A stretch of DNA of 64,000 nt from RGIG3009 sp045541495 (GTDB lineage: Bacteria > Bacillota > Clostridia > Oscillospirales > Acutalibacteraceae): contig JAZQJE010000040.1 of NCBI GenBank assembly GCA_045541495.1, positions 1 through 64,000 on the forward strand, given 5' to 3'. Below the pieces are notes generated by a model. The model was not told the origin of the DNA and did not search any database. It saw nothing but the letters and a program-made list of their open reading frames with translations. Below are positions 33,700 through 43,700 of the stretch, one piece after another. A program made the translations under genes and the position numbers. Within the stretch, counting starts at the first letter, position 1. Every line of letters starts with the position of its first letter.

Positions 33700-36120
33700 T
33701 TACAAGGGTTTTACCACCAAATTGACCAGTTTACGCGGGATATATAGTTCTTTAACGATCTGCTTACCTTCTAACTCGGGCACGATCTTTTCTTGCGCTT
33801 TCGCCGCGGCGATCACATCGGCGGCAGGTGCGTCAACACTGACAGAAATACGAGCGCGGATCTTACCGTTAACCTGCACCGCGATCTCTACGGTGTTCTC
33901 TTCGCATTTAGCAGGATCAAACATCGGCCACGGACGATAGGCCAATGTTCCTTCAAAACCCAACTGTTCCCACATCTCCTCCGTCATATGTGGTGCAAAA
34001 GGATTGAGCAACTGCAACAACACAGCGTACTCACCGCGGGTAATGCCGTCGGCAGCACTGAAATCGTTGAGCAACGCCATCATAGCGGCAATGGCCGTGT
34101 TAAATTTCAGATTTTCAATATCCTCACCCACCTTGCGGATGGTACGGTTAACATTGATCTCTAAGGATGAACGGATCTCGTCACTGTCGATCAAATGCTC
34201 TGCTAAAGCCCACACACGCTCCAAGAACCGTTGAACACCGCGGATACTGGAACTGGACCACGGTGCCGCTTTTTCAAAGTCACCGATGAACATCTCATAC
34301 AAACGCAACGTATCGGCGCCGTATTCGTTGATGATATCGTCGGGATTGACCACGTTGCCGCGGGATTTGGACATTTTTTCCCCGTTTTCACCGAGGATCA
34401 TACCGTGACTGGTGCGCTTTCCGTAAGGCTCTGCCGTGGGTACCACGCCGATATCGTACAGGAATTTGTGCCAGAAACGGCTATATAACAAGTGTAGAGT
34501 CGTATGTTCCATACCGCCGTTATACCAGTTAACAGGCATCCAGTAATCCAACGCTTCTTTGGACGCCAATGCCTCGTGGTTATGAGGATCGCAATACCGC
34601 AGGAAATACCAAGAAGATCCCGCCCACTGGGGCATGGTATCGGTTTCCCGCTTGGCGGCGGCACCGCATTTCGGACAAGTAGTGTTCACCCATTCGTCGA
34701 TTGCGGCAAGAGGCGATTCGCCGTTGTCCGTAGGCTCATAACTATCCACCATAGGAAGACGGATGGGCAACTGCTCCTCAGGCACAGCCACCTGTCCGCA
34801 ATGAGGACAATGGATAATCGGAATAGGTTCACCCCAATACCGTTGACGAGAGAAAACCCAATCACGAAGTTTGAAATTGACTTTGCTTTCCCCGATCTTT
34901 TTTTTCTCCAAATACTCGATAATGGCCTTTTTCGCCTCTTCTACCGACAGACCGTTTAAGAAACCGGAATTGACCATAATACCCGTCGCACAGTCGGTGA
35001 ACGCTTCTTTTTCAACATCGCCGCCCTGCACCACTTCAATGATGGGTAGATCGAATTTTTTGGCAAATTCCCAGTCGCGGGTGTCGTGAGCAGGAATGGC
35101 CATGATCGCACCGGTACCGTAGGATACCAGCACATAGTCGGAAATAAACAGCGGGATCTCCTTACCGTTCACAGGGTTAATGGCGGTCACGCCGTCAAGG
35201 CGTACACCGGTCTTATCCTTGGCAACTTCTGTTCTCTCAAAATCAGATTTACGAGAAGCTGTTTCTTGATACGCACGAACATCACCAACATTTTTCAATG
35301 TGCCATTCGCTATCCATGTTTCCAACAAGGGATGTTCCGGCGACATGACCATATAGGTAGCACCGAACAGGGTATCGGGACGGGTGGTATATACCACCAC
35401 GGAATCCCCCGCCGTGGTATTAAATGACACTTGTGCGCCGGTGGAACGGCCGATCCAGTTGATCTGTTGCGCGCGAACACGTTCGGGATAATCCACCAAC
35501 GCCAGATCGTCGATGAGACGTTGAGCATATGCGGTAATCTTCAACATCCATTGGCTTTTCACTTTACGAACAACTTCGCCGCCGCACCGTTCACACACAC
35601 CGCCGACAACTTCTTCGTTAGCCAACACACATTTACAGGATGTGCACCAGTTGACCGCCATTTCTTTTTTATAAGCCAACCCGTTTTTAAACAATTGAAG
35701 GAAGATCCACTGCGTCCATTTATAGTAGTCGGGATCGGTGGTATTGATCTCCCGCGTCCAATCGAAAGACAATCCCAACGATTGTAACTGAGATTTAAAA
35801 CGCGCCACGTTATTTTTGGTCACGATCTCAGGATGAATGTGATTTTTGATGGCAAAGTTCTCGGTGGGAAGACCGAACGCATCCCAGCCCATAGGATACA
35901 GAACATTATATCCTTGCATACGGCGTTTACGGGACACCACGTCCAGTGCTGTATAGGAGCGGGGATGCCCAACATGCAATCCTTGACCGGAAGGATACGG
36001 GAATTCGACTAACGCAAAATACGCCGGTTTATCATATCCTTCTTCTGTCGCAAAGGTGTTTTCCGTTTCCCATTTGTGTTGCCATTTCTTTTCGATCGCG
36101 GCAGCGTTATATTTTTTCAT
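33700..36120 (-). CDS. leuS: Leucyl-tRNA synthetase
   Basis: Charges tRNA-Leu. It has 806 residues, usual for the bacterial form. Class I signatures are HVGHP (HIGH-type) near residue 46 and EKMSKSRGN near 570. The CP1 editing domain (about 220-400, TTRPDTLFGATYMV) and a zinc-like pair CTSCKC...CERCGG are present. The start is one of two close ATGs; I prefer 36118-36120, 7 bases after GGGGGT, over 36126. It overlaps the end of rsfS. The order LCP-rsfS-leuS is common in Clostridia. Confidence 0.96.
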   Translation of the reverse strand: MKKYNAAAIEKKWQHKWETENTFATEEGYDKPAYFALVEFPYPSGQGLHVGHPRSYTALDVVSRKRRMQGYNVLYPMGWDAFGLPTENFAIKNHIHPEIVTKNNVARFKSQLQSLGLSFDWTREINTTDPDYYKWTQWIFLQLFKNGLAYKKEMAVNWCTSCKCVLANEEVVGGVCERCGGEVVRKVKSQWMLKITAYAQRLIDDLALVDYPERVRAQQINWIGRSTGAQVSFNTTAGDSVVVYTTRPDTLFGATYMVMSPEHPLLETWIANGTLKNVGDVRAYQETASRKSDFERTEVAKDKTGVRLDGVTAINPVNGKEIPLFISDYVLVSYGTGAIMAIPAHDTRDWEFAKKFDLPIIEVVQGGDVEKEAFTDCATGIMVNSGFLNGLSVEEAKKAIIEYLEKKKIGESKVNFKLRDWVFSRQRYWGEPIPIIHCPHCGQVAVPEEQLPIRLPMVDSYEPTDNGESPLAAIDEWVNTTCPKCGAAAKRETDTMPQWAGSSWYFLRYCDPHNHEALASKEALDYWMPVNWYNGGMEHTTLHLLYSRFWHKFLYDIGVVPTAEPYGKRTSHGMILGENGEKMSKSRGNVVNPDDIINEYGADTLRLYEMFIGDFEKAAPWSSSSIRGVQRFLERVWALAEHLIDSDEIRSSLEINVNRTIRKVGEDIENLKFNTAIAAMMALLNDFSAADGITRGEYAVLLQLLNPFAPHMTEEMWEQLGFEGTLAYRPWPMFDPAKCEENTVEIAVQVNGKIRARISVSVDAPAADVIAAAKAQEKIVPELEGKQIVKELYIPRKLVNLVVKPL

Positions 36121-36487
36121 GTTCATGACCCCCGTTGTCTAAAAAAGTTGTCAAATCCAGTTCTGCGCCGTCTTTCCACAGCCGTTCCAGATCGTAAAAA
36201 TTACGTGTTTCCTCTTGAAATACATGTACCACTACTTGTCCATAGTCAAGAAGTGTCCATAAAGCCGTTTGATATCCTTCTGTGCGGAACGGATGGATCT
36301 GTTGTTGCCCCAGTTCGAATTCCGTATAGTCCACTAAAGAGCGAACATGCGTGGAACTGGTACCGGCGGCAATCACAAAATAATCCGCAAGAGTGGTAAT
36401 ATTTGTAACACGCAACACGCGGATATTCACCGCTTTGTGTTTATCAAGCGATTCTACGATTTGTTTAACCAAATCCAACGTTTCCAT
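36107..36487 (-). CDS. rsfS: Ribosome silencing factor RsfS
   Basis: 126 residues. Binds uL14 and blocks subunit joining in starvation. Motifs are VKQIVESLDKHKA, TLADYFVIAAGTSSTHVRSL and the C-terminal LDYGQVVVHVFQEETRNFYDLERLW. I chose ATG 36485-36487 (METLDLVKQ), one base after the LCP stop; the longer frame reads the end of the LCP gene. The long tail after FYDLERLW is slightly extended. Confidence 0.94.
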   Translation of the reverse strand: METLDLVKQIVESLDKHKAVNIRVLRVTNITTLADYFVIAAGTSSTHVRSLVDYTEFELGQQQIHPFRTEGYQTALWTLLDYGQVVVHVFQEETRNFYDLERLWKDGAELDLTTFLDNGGHEHEKI

Positions 36488-36488
36488 A

Positions 36489-37718
36489 TTATCCTGCATC
36501 CCCAGTTGTTGTGGTGGTATCAGTCGTTGCGGCAGAACCGCTTTGCTCGACCACCAATTCGGACATGGTTTGAAGTTCCACATCGGTTTCGCCGCCGGTT
36601 GCCAGTTCGGTGACCTGCAGGTCGGCTTCAATGATGGTCTCGCCGTAAGGGTTGAAATACTGATTTAACTGCTCAACCAAAGACGCCCGATGGATGGAAT
36701 AATAGGAATCAGAATTAAATGCCGTGATCTCGCCCGCTACCAATTGTGTGGTGATGTTTTGGGGCTTAACTTTCGCCAGTTTTAACACCAGATCAACCAT
36801 ATCCGCCGTAGCAAGATCGCCCCTCACACGAAAGGGCGTGGAACCACGCATAACCGGCCCCAAGGATTCACTGCTCAATTCCTCTTCGTTTTGGGCACAC
36901 AATCGACTGAACAACGCAAAAAACACTTGCCGTTGCCGTGTGATCCTTGCCACATCACCTTTCACGCCCTTGTCGCGGGTGGTAACATATTGCAGAGCGG
37001 CTTCACCGTCTAAAGTGTTGATACCCTTTTGATAGGTGGTATCCCCCACTTTAAGCGAAGCGGTTAATTCTACGTCGATACCGCCCACCAGATCTACCAA
37101 TTTGACGAATCCTTGTTGCGGAATCATGAAATACTCGTCCACCGGCATGGCAAATAATTCGTTAAACACCGAAATAAGGTTATACGACGCTGAACCGGTG
37201 CGCTGACTGACCGTATGACCGGCTTTTTTGTGATCCTCAATCTCGGCCTTAAAAATGCGCTTGCCTTCAAAGTCACACCAATCCAGCGGCGCGGGTTTTC
37301 CCCACACATGACCCGCTTTTTTCACCGACCACAGATCGCTGTCACCAAGATAGGTGTCTTGCGGAATCTCCAAAATGTTAAGCGTATTCTTTTTCTTATC
37401 GTGGCATACCAGCGTGAGCATTTCCGTGGGAGAGGCTTCGTCTTCACCCAACAGGCCCACCACGTAATACGCTACTTTATTCTGCAACGCCGTAGGCGTG
37501 GTGTCGTACATATTGACATCGGATTGGGTCTTGTCCTTATCACCGGAACCGGCAAGCAACGCCCGCGCCAGCACAAAGATCAAGATAGCGAGCAACAGCA
37601 AAAACACCGTTGCCGCAATGGTAATGATACGCCGTCCTTGTCCCTTTTTGCGTTTACGAGGTGCGACAGAACGATTGACGGTGGTGGTAGCAGTCTTTTT
37701 TCTTCTATCCTTTGCCAT
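36489..37718 (-). CDS. LytR-CpsA-Psr (LCP) family protein
   Basis: 409 residues. A basic cytoplasmic start (RKRKKGQGRR) is followed by one membrane span (about 32-54) and an extracellular LCP domain: LNILEIPQDTYLG with a conserved Arg-to-Gln region, LVDLVGGIDVEL, and TLDGEAALQYVTTRDKGVKGDVARITRQRQV. LCP proteins attach wall polymers to peptidoglycan. In many homologues IPRDT has Arg; here it is PQDT, which may affect pyrophosphate binding. The C-terminus ends in a Thr-rich low-complexity tail. It overlaps the NadD-YqeK stop by 14 bases. Confidence 0.88.
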   Translation of the reverse strand: MAKDRRKKTATTTVNRSVAPRKRKKGQGRRIITIAATVFLLLLAILIFVLARALLAGSGDKDKTQSDVNMYDTTPTALQNKVAYYVVGLLGEDEASPTEMLTLVCHDKKKNTLNILEIPQDTYLGDSDLWSVKKAGHVWGKPAPLDWCDFEGKRIFKAEIEDHKKAGHTVSQRTGSASYNLISVFNELFAMPVDEYFMIPQQGFVKLVDLVGGIDVELTASLKVGDTTYQKGINTLDGEAALQYVTTRDKGVKGDVARITRQRQVFFALFSRLCAQNEEELSSESLGPVMRGSTPFRVRGDLATADMVDLVLKLAKVKPQNITTQLVAGEITAFNSDSYYSIHRASLVEQLNQYFNPYGETIIEADLQVTELATGGETDVELQTMSELVVEQSGSAATTDTTTTTGDAG

Positions 37719-38916
37719 GGATACGACTCATCCTTTCCGTAATCTCTTGATAACAGGCCACCGTATCGGGATGTACGGGACGGCCCTCGGCTTTTAGATC
37801 ATCGATGGTATAAGCAACGGCATATTCCATCGCTTTGTCCAGATCTTCTTCCGCCAACTTTCGTAAATGATCCACATCGGGGTATACACGGTCAGCAGAA
37901 GTAAAATCCGCCAAGTATAACACGGTTTCCAACAATGACATTCCTGCGCGACCGGTCGTATGATAACGCACCGCGTTGAGCAGATCGCTGTCGTGAATAC
38001 CGAGAATATGCTCAATAAACACCGCGCCGGCACGGGCGTGCCATAACTTTGGCGCCTGCTTTTCCACATCGTCTAACAGTATATCAAAGTCTCGCAAAAT
38101 TTGCAACTGGGAATCACCGTCGGTATCTTTTAACACATCGTGAAGAATCCCCGCAATTTTGGCTTTTTGGGGATCGGCGCCGTATTTTTTCGCTAAATGC
38201 ACTGCTTGCTCACCCACCGCCAACGAATGGCGGAAACGGCTCGGGGTCAACCGTCCGTTGATGATGTCGATATATTGTTCTTCCACCTGGCGATACGTTT
38301 TGTTTTTCGCATACAGATCCCTCTCCCGAATATAGGCAGCTACTGCTTTGGGGACCAACTTATCGATAGACTCCCCTTCCGCTGCACGGCGACGGATCTC
38401 GGTGGAAGAGATGCGTGGCGTCTTCACATCGGCAATCACGCAAGTGGCACCCTGCTTGGTCAGTTTGTCGGCATACGCTTGCAGCACATCCGTTCCCACA
38501 TCATCCCGCGGAACGGCGCACAATATCGCCAATTTGGCAATGTCCGCAAAACGGTACCAGGTACCCAGTGTTACAAACATATCCGCGCCCACAAACAAAT
38601 ACAACTGCGCCTGCGGATACTGTCGTTTTAACTGTTCCAAAGTGATCACCGTAAAACTGGCACCCCGCCGATCGATCTCCTGTTCCGACACGGTTAATTC
38701 CGGATAAGGCTCACAGGCCAAGCGGCACATGAACAACCGATCACTGGCGGGAGCCAGATCGGGTTTTGTCTTATGGGGCGGGACAAAGGTGGGCATCATG
38801 AGTACCGTATCTAAACCCAGTTGTTCCGCTAATCGGCGTGCCAAAACAATATGACCGTTATGGATGGGGTCAAAGGTGCCGCCGAACAATCCAATTTTCT
38901 GCAAATCTATTTTCAT
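37705..38916 (-). CDS. nadD: Fused NadD-YqeK: nicotinate-nucleotide adenylyltransferase plus HD phosphohydrolase
   Basis: 403 residues. Residues 1-200 are NadD (GLFGGTFDPIHNGH, PTFVPPHK, FVGADMF, ISSTEIRRR), which makes deamido-NAD from NaMN and ATP. Residues 210-403 are YqeK, an HD-domain Ap4A hydrolase (SRFRHSLAVGEQAVHLA, AGILHDVLKD, HARAGAVFIEHI, YHTTGRAG). In Bacillus these are neighbouring genes; here one frame spans both with no stop between. ATG overlaps yhbY by 4 bases. Both active-site sets look intact. Confidence 0.93.
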   Translation of the reverse strand: MKIDLQKIGLFGGTFDPIHNGHIVLARRLAEQLGLDTVLMMPTFVPPHKTKPDLAPASDRLFMCRLACEPYPELTVSEQEIDRRGASFTVITLEQLKRQYPQAQLYLFVGADMFVTLGTWYRFADIAKLAILCAVPRDDVGTDVLQAYADKLTKQGATCVIADVKTPRISSTEIRRRAAEGESIDKLVPKAVAAYIRERDLYAKNKTYRQVEEQYIDIINGRLTPSRFRHSLAVGEQAVHLAKKYGADPQKAKIAGILHDVLKDTDGDSQLQILRDFDILLDDVEKQAPKLWHARAGAVFIEHILGIHDSDLLNAVRYHTTGRAGMSLLETVLYLADFTSADRVYPDVDHLRKLAEEDLDKAMEYAVAYTIDDLKAEGRPVHPDTVACYQEITERMSRIHGKG

Positions 38917-39218
38917 CGCGCACGAGGAAGAGTAATCTTGGGTTCTCTGTCGTTGCGGCGATACAGCACGAACACCCGTCCGATCACCTGTACCACTTCC
39001 GCTTGTACCGCCTGCGCCAATTGCTCGGCGGCTTCGCGGGCGGAGTCGGGCGCGTTTTCTAACACTTTTCCCTTGATCAGTTCACGGGCTGTGAGGGCAT
39101 CATCCGCCTGTTTTTCAATGGTATCAACCAAACCGCCTTTTCCCACATACACAATGGGTTGTAACGGGTTAGCCAGTGAGCGCAAATACGCCCGTTGTTT
39201 GCTTGTCATACGGTTCAT
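38913..39218 (-). CDS. yhbY: YhbY-type CRM-domain RNA-binding protein
   Basis: 101 residues of the CRM fold (LTSKQRAYLRSLANPLQPIVYVGKGGL with the GxxG loop, ARELIKGKVLENAPDS, and VVQVIGRVFVLYRR). Associated with large-subunit assembly. It overlaps rdgB and nadD by 4 bases on each side, in the usual Firmicute order. Confidence 0.94.
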   Translation of the reverse strand: MNRMTSKQRAYLRSLANPLQPIVYVGKGGLVDTIEKQADDALTARELIKGKVLENAPDSAREAAEQLAQAVQAEVVQVIGRVFVLYRRNDREPKITLPRAR

Positions 39219-39808
39219 CCTATTCTCTTGAGTAATTCCGCTTTCAGCGCCCGCAACGCGTTACCGCGGTGACTGATAGCGTCTTTTTCGTCGTCGGTTA
39301 ATTGTGCGGCCGTTTTGTTCGGGTTAATATAGAATAACGGATCATACCCGAAGCCACCGCTTCCGTGCTGTTCCGTTCCCACATAACCGTGCATTTCTCC
39401 TTCCACGGCAATGGTCTCGCCGTCGGGAAATACACAACAGACTGCACAAGCGTAATGGGCGGTACGTTTATTCCATGGAACGGTCTCCATTTCTTTTAAC
39501 AATAAACGATTGCGCCCCTGATCATCCAGTTCGGGACCGCCGTAGCGGGCAGAATACACCCCCGGTGCGCCGTCCAAAGCGTCCACCACAATCCCCGAAT
39601 CGTCCGCAATGGCGGGAAGGCCTGTCACTTTACAGGCCGATTCGGCTTTTAAAAACGCATTTTCGGCAAAGGTGGTACCGGTTTCGTCCACTTCGGGAAG
39701 TTCAATTCCCAAATCGTGATCGGTAACCGCTTCGATTCCCAAAGGTTCTAAAATACGGGACAATTCCCGCAGTTTGCTTTTATTATGCGTGGCAATGATG
39801 TATTTCAT
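39215..39808 (-). CDS. rdgB: XTP/dITP pyrophosphatase (Ham1/RdgB)
   Basis: 197 residues. Removes non-standard purine triphosphates. Motifs are IIATHNKSKLRELSRIL, ETGTTFAENAFLKAE, AIADDSGIVVDALDGAPG, SGGFGYDPLF and DEKDAISHRGNAL. The overlap of 4 bases with yhbY indicates coupling. A role in guarding nucleotide pools suits a cell with active purine synthesis, though the operon is a DNA/ribosome one. Confidence 0.95.
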   Translation of the reverse strand: MKYIIATHNKSKLRELSRILEPLGIEAVTDHDLGIELPEVDETGTTFAENAFLKAESACKVTGLPAIADDSGIVVDALDGAPGVYSARYGGPELDDQGRNRLLLKEMETVPWNKRTAHYACAVCCVFPDGETIAVEGEMHGYVGTEQHGSGGFGYDPLFYINPNKTAAQLTDDEKDAISHRGNALRALKAELLKRIG

Positions 39809-39811
39809 AGA

Positions 39812-40720
39812 TTATTCTCCAAAAAGGCCATCGGCAAATTCATCGGGATCAAAGGGTTGAAGATCGTCGATCCCCTCGCCTACACCGATAAATTTCACCG
39901 GCACATCCAATTCTTCACGAATGGTCAAGACGACGCCGCCGCGCGCCGTGCCGTCCAATTTGGTCAGCACGATACCGGTGATACCCGCCGCTTCGCGGAA
40001 TTCCCGTACTTGATTGACGGCATTCTGACCCGTTGTAGCATCCAACACTAACAGGATCTCACGATCCGTATCGGGCAATTCTCGATCGATTACACGACCT
40101 ATCTTACTCAATTCGTCCATTAAATGTTTTTTGTTGTGAAGCCGTCCCGCTGTATCACAAATGGCAATATCGGCACCGCGGGCTTTGGCGGCCGCTAATG
40201 TATCAAACACCACCGCCGCAGGATCGGCACCTTGACTGTGTTTCACGATTTCCGTTCCCGCTCGCTGTGCCCAGATATCCAGTTGTTCAATGGCGGCGGC
40301 ACGAAATGTATCAGCGGCACCCAAAATGACCTTCTTGCCGTCTTTTTGGAAGCGGGCTGCCATTTTACCGATGGTGGTGGTCTTCCCTACGCCATTTACA
40401 CCAATCACCAATATCACCGACGGTGTCGTGTTCAGCGACAAAGCTTGGCCTCCTCGCAACAATTCTGCCACCGTTTCACGCAATAAACTGCGAATGGCGG
40501 TAGGGTCGGTGATCTCTCGCTCTTTCACTTTGTTTCGCAGTTGCATACAAATGGATTGGGCGGTCTTGACCCCCACATCACCGGTGATCAAAACCTCTTC
40601 CAACTCCTCAAACAGATCTTCATCGATCCGTGTAAAGGAATGGAGCATGGAATTGACTGTGCCCATGAGGGATTCCCGCGTTTTTCGCAGTCCCTCACCG
40701 ATCTTGCCAAACAAACCCAT
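39812..40720 (-). CDS. ftsY: Signal recognition particle receptor FtsY
   Basis: 302 residues: the N domain (about 1-90) and the GTPase G domain with GVNGVGKTTTIGKMAAR, DTFRAAAIEQL, CDTAGRLHN, LTKLDGTARGG and GVGEGIDDLQPFDPDEF. The acidic A domain of E. coli is missing, as in most Firmicutes. It receives SRP-bound ribosomes at the membrane. Lies directly after smc, as in B. subtilis. Confidence 0.96.
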   Translation of the reverse strand: MGLFGKIGEGLRKTRESLMGTVNSMLHSFTRIDEDLFEELEEVLITGDVGVKTAQSICMQLRNKVKEREITDPTAIRSLLRETVAELLRGGQALSLNTTPSVILVIGVNGVGKTTTIGKMAARFQKDGKKVILGAADTFRAAAIEQLDIWAQRAGTEIVKHSQGADPAAVVFDTLAAAKARGADIAICDTAGRLHNKKHLMDELSKIGRVIDRELPDTDREILLVLDATTGQNAVNQVREFREAAGITGIVLTKLDGTARGGVVLTIREELDVPVKFIGVGEGIDDLQPFDPDEFADGLFGE

Positions 40721-40726
40721 CTTCTT

Positions 40727-43700
40727 CTACCTTTCTTGAGCGTTGCCGCTGATTCCCAGTTTTGCTTCCACTTCGCTGGCGCGCAGTTCCAACAACTTGG
40801 ATACACCTTTCTCCTGCATGGTCACGCCGTACAGTACATCTGCTTCTTCCATGGTACCGCGGCGATGAGTGATCACGATGAATTGTGTGCGATCACACAT
40901 CCGACGCAGATATTGCGCATAGCGATCTACATTTACGTCATCCAGCGCCGCTTCAATCTCATCCAAGACACAGAATGGCGACGGAGCGACTTTAAGGATT
41001 GCAAACAATAAGGCAATGGCAACCAACGATTTCTCGCCGCCGGACAAGGCATCCAAATTGAGAATCACTTTGCCGGGGGGTTGTACTTTCATTTCGATGC
41101 CCGAATGGAGAATATCCTCAGGATCGGTAAGGGATAGTTCCGCTTTACCGCCGTCAAACAATTCGCCAAATACCGTACCGAAATGCTGATTGATCTGATG
41201 GAACCGTTCAATAAACATCTCCCGCATCTGCACGGTCAATTCCCCAATCAATTTTAAGAGTTCTTCGCGGGAGATCTCCACATCCTGCACTTGTTTGCTG
41301 AGAAATTCATACCGTTCGCTGACTTCTTTGTATTCCTCGATAGCATCCACGTTGACACTGCCCAGTGCGCGGATCTTGTTTTTAAGTTCCGTCAAACGGC
41401 GGGTGGCTTCCCCGATATCATCGATGGGTTTCGCCAACTCCTCCGCTTCGTAGCGGGTAAGTTCATATTCCTCATACAAGCGGCGCAGGATATCGTCGGT
41501 TTCCTTTTGAGCCGCCGCGCATTTTTCTTCCAAACGCGCTACCTCGCGGCCGGCACATTCCCGCTCGTCCGTCTTTTCACGGCTTTGCTGACGTAGCAAG
41601 GTCTGTCGCGCCTCTCCTTGCAATCGTTGCTCGGATAGTTGTTCCACTGCCGCCACCGTACCTTGGGCTTCGGTGCGCAACACATCCGCTTGTTGTTCCA
41701 ACAACTGCGCTTGTGCTTCTAATTCGCCGTTGCGGCGGGTCAATTCTTCAATACGTCCCGCTAACAATGTCTGGGCGCCTGCTTGATCCGCTTGACGCAA
41801 CCGAATCTCTTCAATAGCGGATTCTTCCGCTTCGATCTCTTTATGGAATGCCACGACTGCCAATTTCAAATCGGCGATGCGCTCGGACAATGTTTCCCGT
41901 TCCTCGGTGAGTTTTTGTCTGCCGCCGTCTAAGGATACCAATTCTGTCTCCGCCTCGGTGCGACGAGCAATCATTTCAGCCGTTTCGGCGGCCGAGCTCT
42001 CGATGATATCGCGGCACTCCGACGCCCGTTCTTCCAGTTCGGCGGTTTCCCGCTTCACGTCGGTAAGAGCGGTATCGCAAGCGGTGATCACTTCATCCAG
42101 TCGATGAAGTTCCCCTTCCACACGAATACGATCTTCTTGAGCAGTAGACAACTCACCTTGTGTGCCGAGAATATCCGCTTGCACGGCGGCGGTTTCTTCC
42201 CGCAATACTTTTAAGGCCTCTTGTGCTTTTTCGGATTTCGCTGCCAGAACATCTCGTTCTTTTTCCAACCGTTCGATCTCACTACGACGGGATAACAGGC
42301 CCGCGCCTTTCACATGAGAACCACCGGTGAGCGAACCGCCGGCATTGACAACTTGCCCGTCTAAGGTTACTACGCGAAATCGATAGCCGTATTTTCGGGC
42401 GATCACCACCGCGTAATCCAAATCTTCCGCCACGGCAATACGACCGAGAAGGTTACAGGCAATCTGCTCGTATTCGCTGTCGTATTGCACCAAGGACGCG
42501 GCGATTCCCACGAAACCGGGCTCGTCTTGCAATCCTTTTTCTTCCAGTAAGTTCCCTTTAATGGAACGAAGAGGCAAGAAGGTCGCGCGACCGCCCTTCG
42601 TATCTTTCAAATAGGCGATACCCCGTTTGGCATCTTCTTCCCGTTCGCAAACAATGTTTTGCGCCGCCGCGCCCAACGCCGTTTCCACTGCCAAAGCATA
42701 CTGTCCTTCGGCGTAGATCAGCCGCGAAACAGGACCGCGGATACCCCGCAATTCGCCCCGTTCTGCCTGTTTAACGATGGTTTTAACGCTTTGGGAAAAG
42801 CCTTCCATACTGCGTTCCATTTCTTCCAGCATACGGATGCGACGGCTTTTTTCTTCCACATCCAAGCCAATCTTATCCGCCTCCGCTTTAGCGGTTTCCA
42901 ATTTGGCGTTTCGGGTATTAAAGCGCAATTCATACCCTTTCAAGGCGTTTTGCAATTCTTCAATTTTGTCACTCAAACGGCGGTAATCATCATCACAGGC
43001 CGTTTTTTCTTTCACGGCATCGTCTCGCTTGGCCGAGCGCAAGGTCATGGCCGCCGTCAATTGAGATAAACGCAACGTGATCTCCGATAGAGAGGATTCC
43101 GCCGTGACCGTTTTTACGCGGATATCCGACAATGCCGCGACACACTCCGCGGCACGGCGAGATAGTTCTTCGATCTTGCCGGAGAATTCGTCGTTACTGC
43201 GCAACAACACATCCCATTGATCGGATAACTGTAACTGCTGTTGTTGGGCATCGGCGATCTGTTGCCGTTTTTTGGCAATGACTTCCTGCCGATTGCGAAT
43301 CTCATCTTCCAACCGTTGATTGCCCAAATCCGACTGTTCGATCTCGCCTTGAATACGTTCGATATCTTCCAAATGATGAGAAATATCGTTACGCAACAAT
43401 TGCGCATTACCGGTGCACCGCACTGCTTCTTCTTCCAAGCGACTCTTCTCGTTGCGCAACCGTTCCATTTCCACGGCCAACACTCGCGCCGCTTCGGCGA
43501 TCTGTTCAATCTCCGTATCGGTTTGTTCGATAGCGGTACCGGCCGTGTCGTACTGTGTGCGGGCCAGTTCCAGTTTGGCATCCAAATCTCGTAAAGTGGT
43601 ACGGGAATGTTCGATGGTGTGTAGCCACACCCCGATCTCCAATTCTTTCTTTTCCGAAGCAAATTCCAAGAATTTCTTGGCTTTTTCAGACTGAGTTTTT

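Noticed and set aside
33700..33760. Dyad TTGTAAT-AAA-ATTACAA at the leuS stop as a terminator
   Set aside because: The stem is weak and A-rich on its 3' side on the minus strand, with no T-run.
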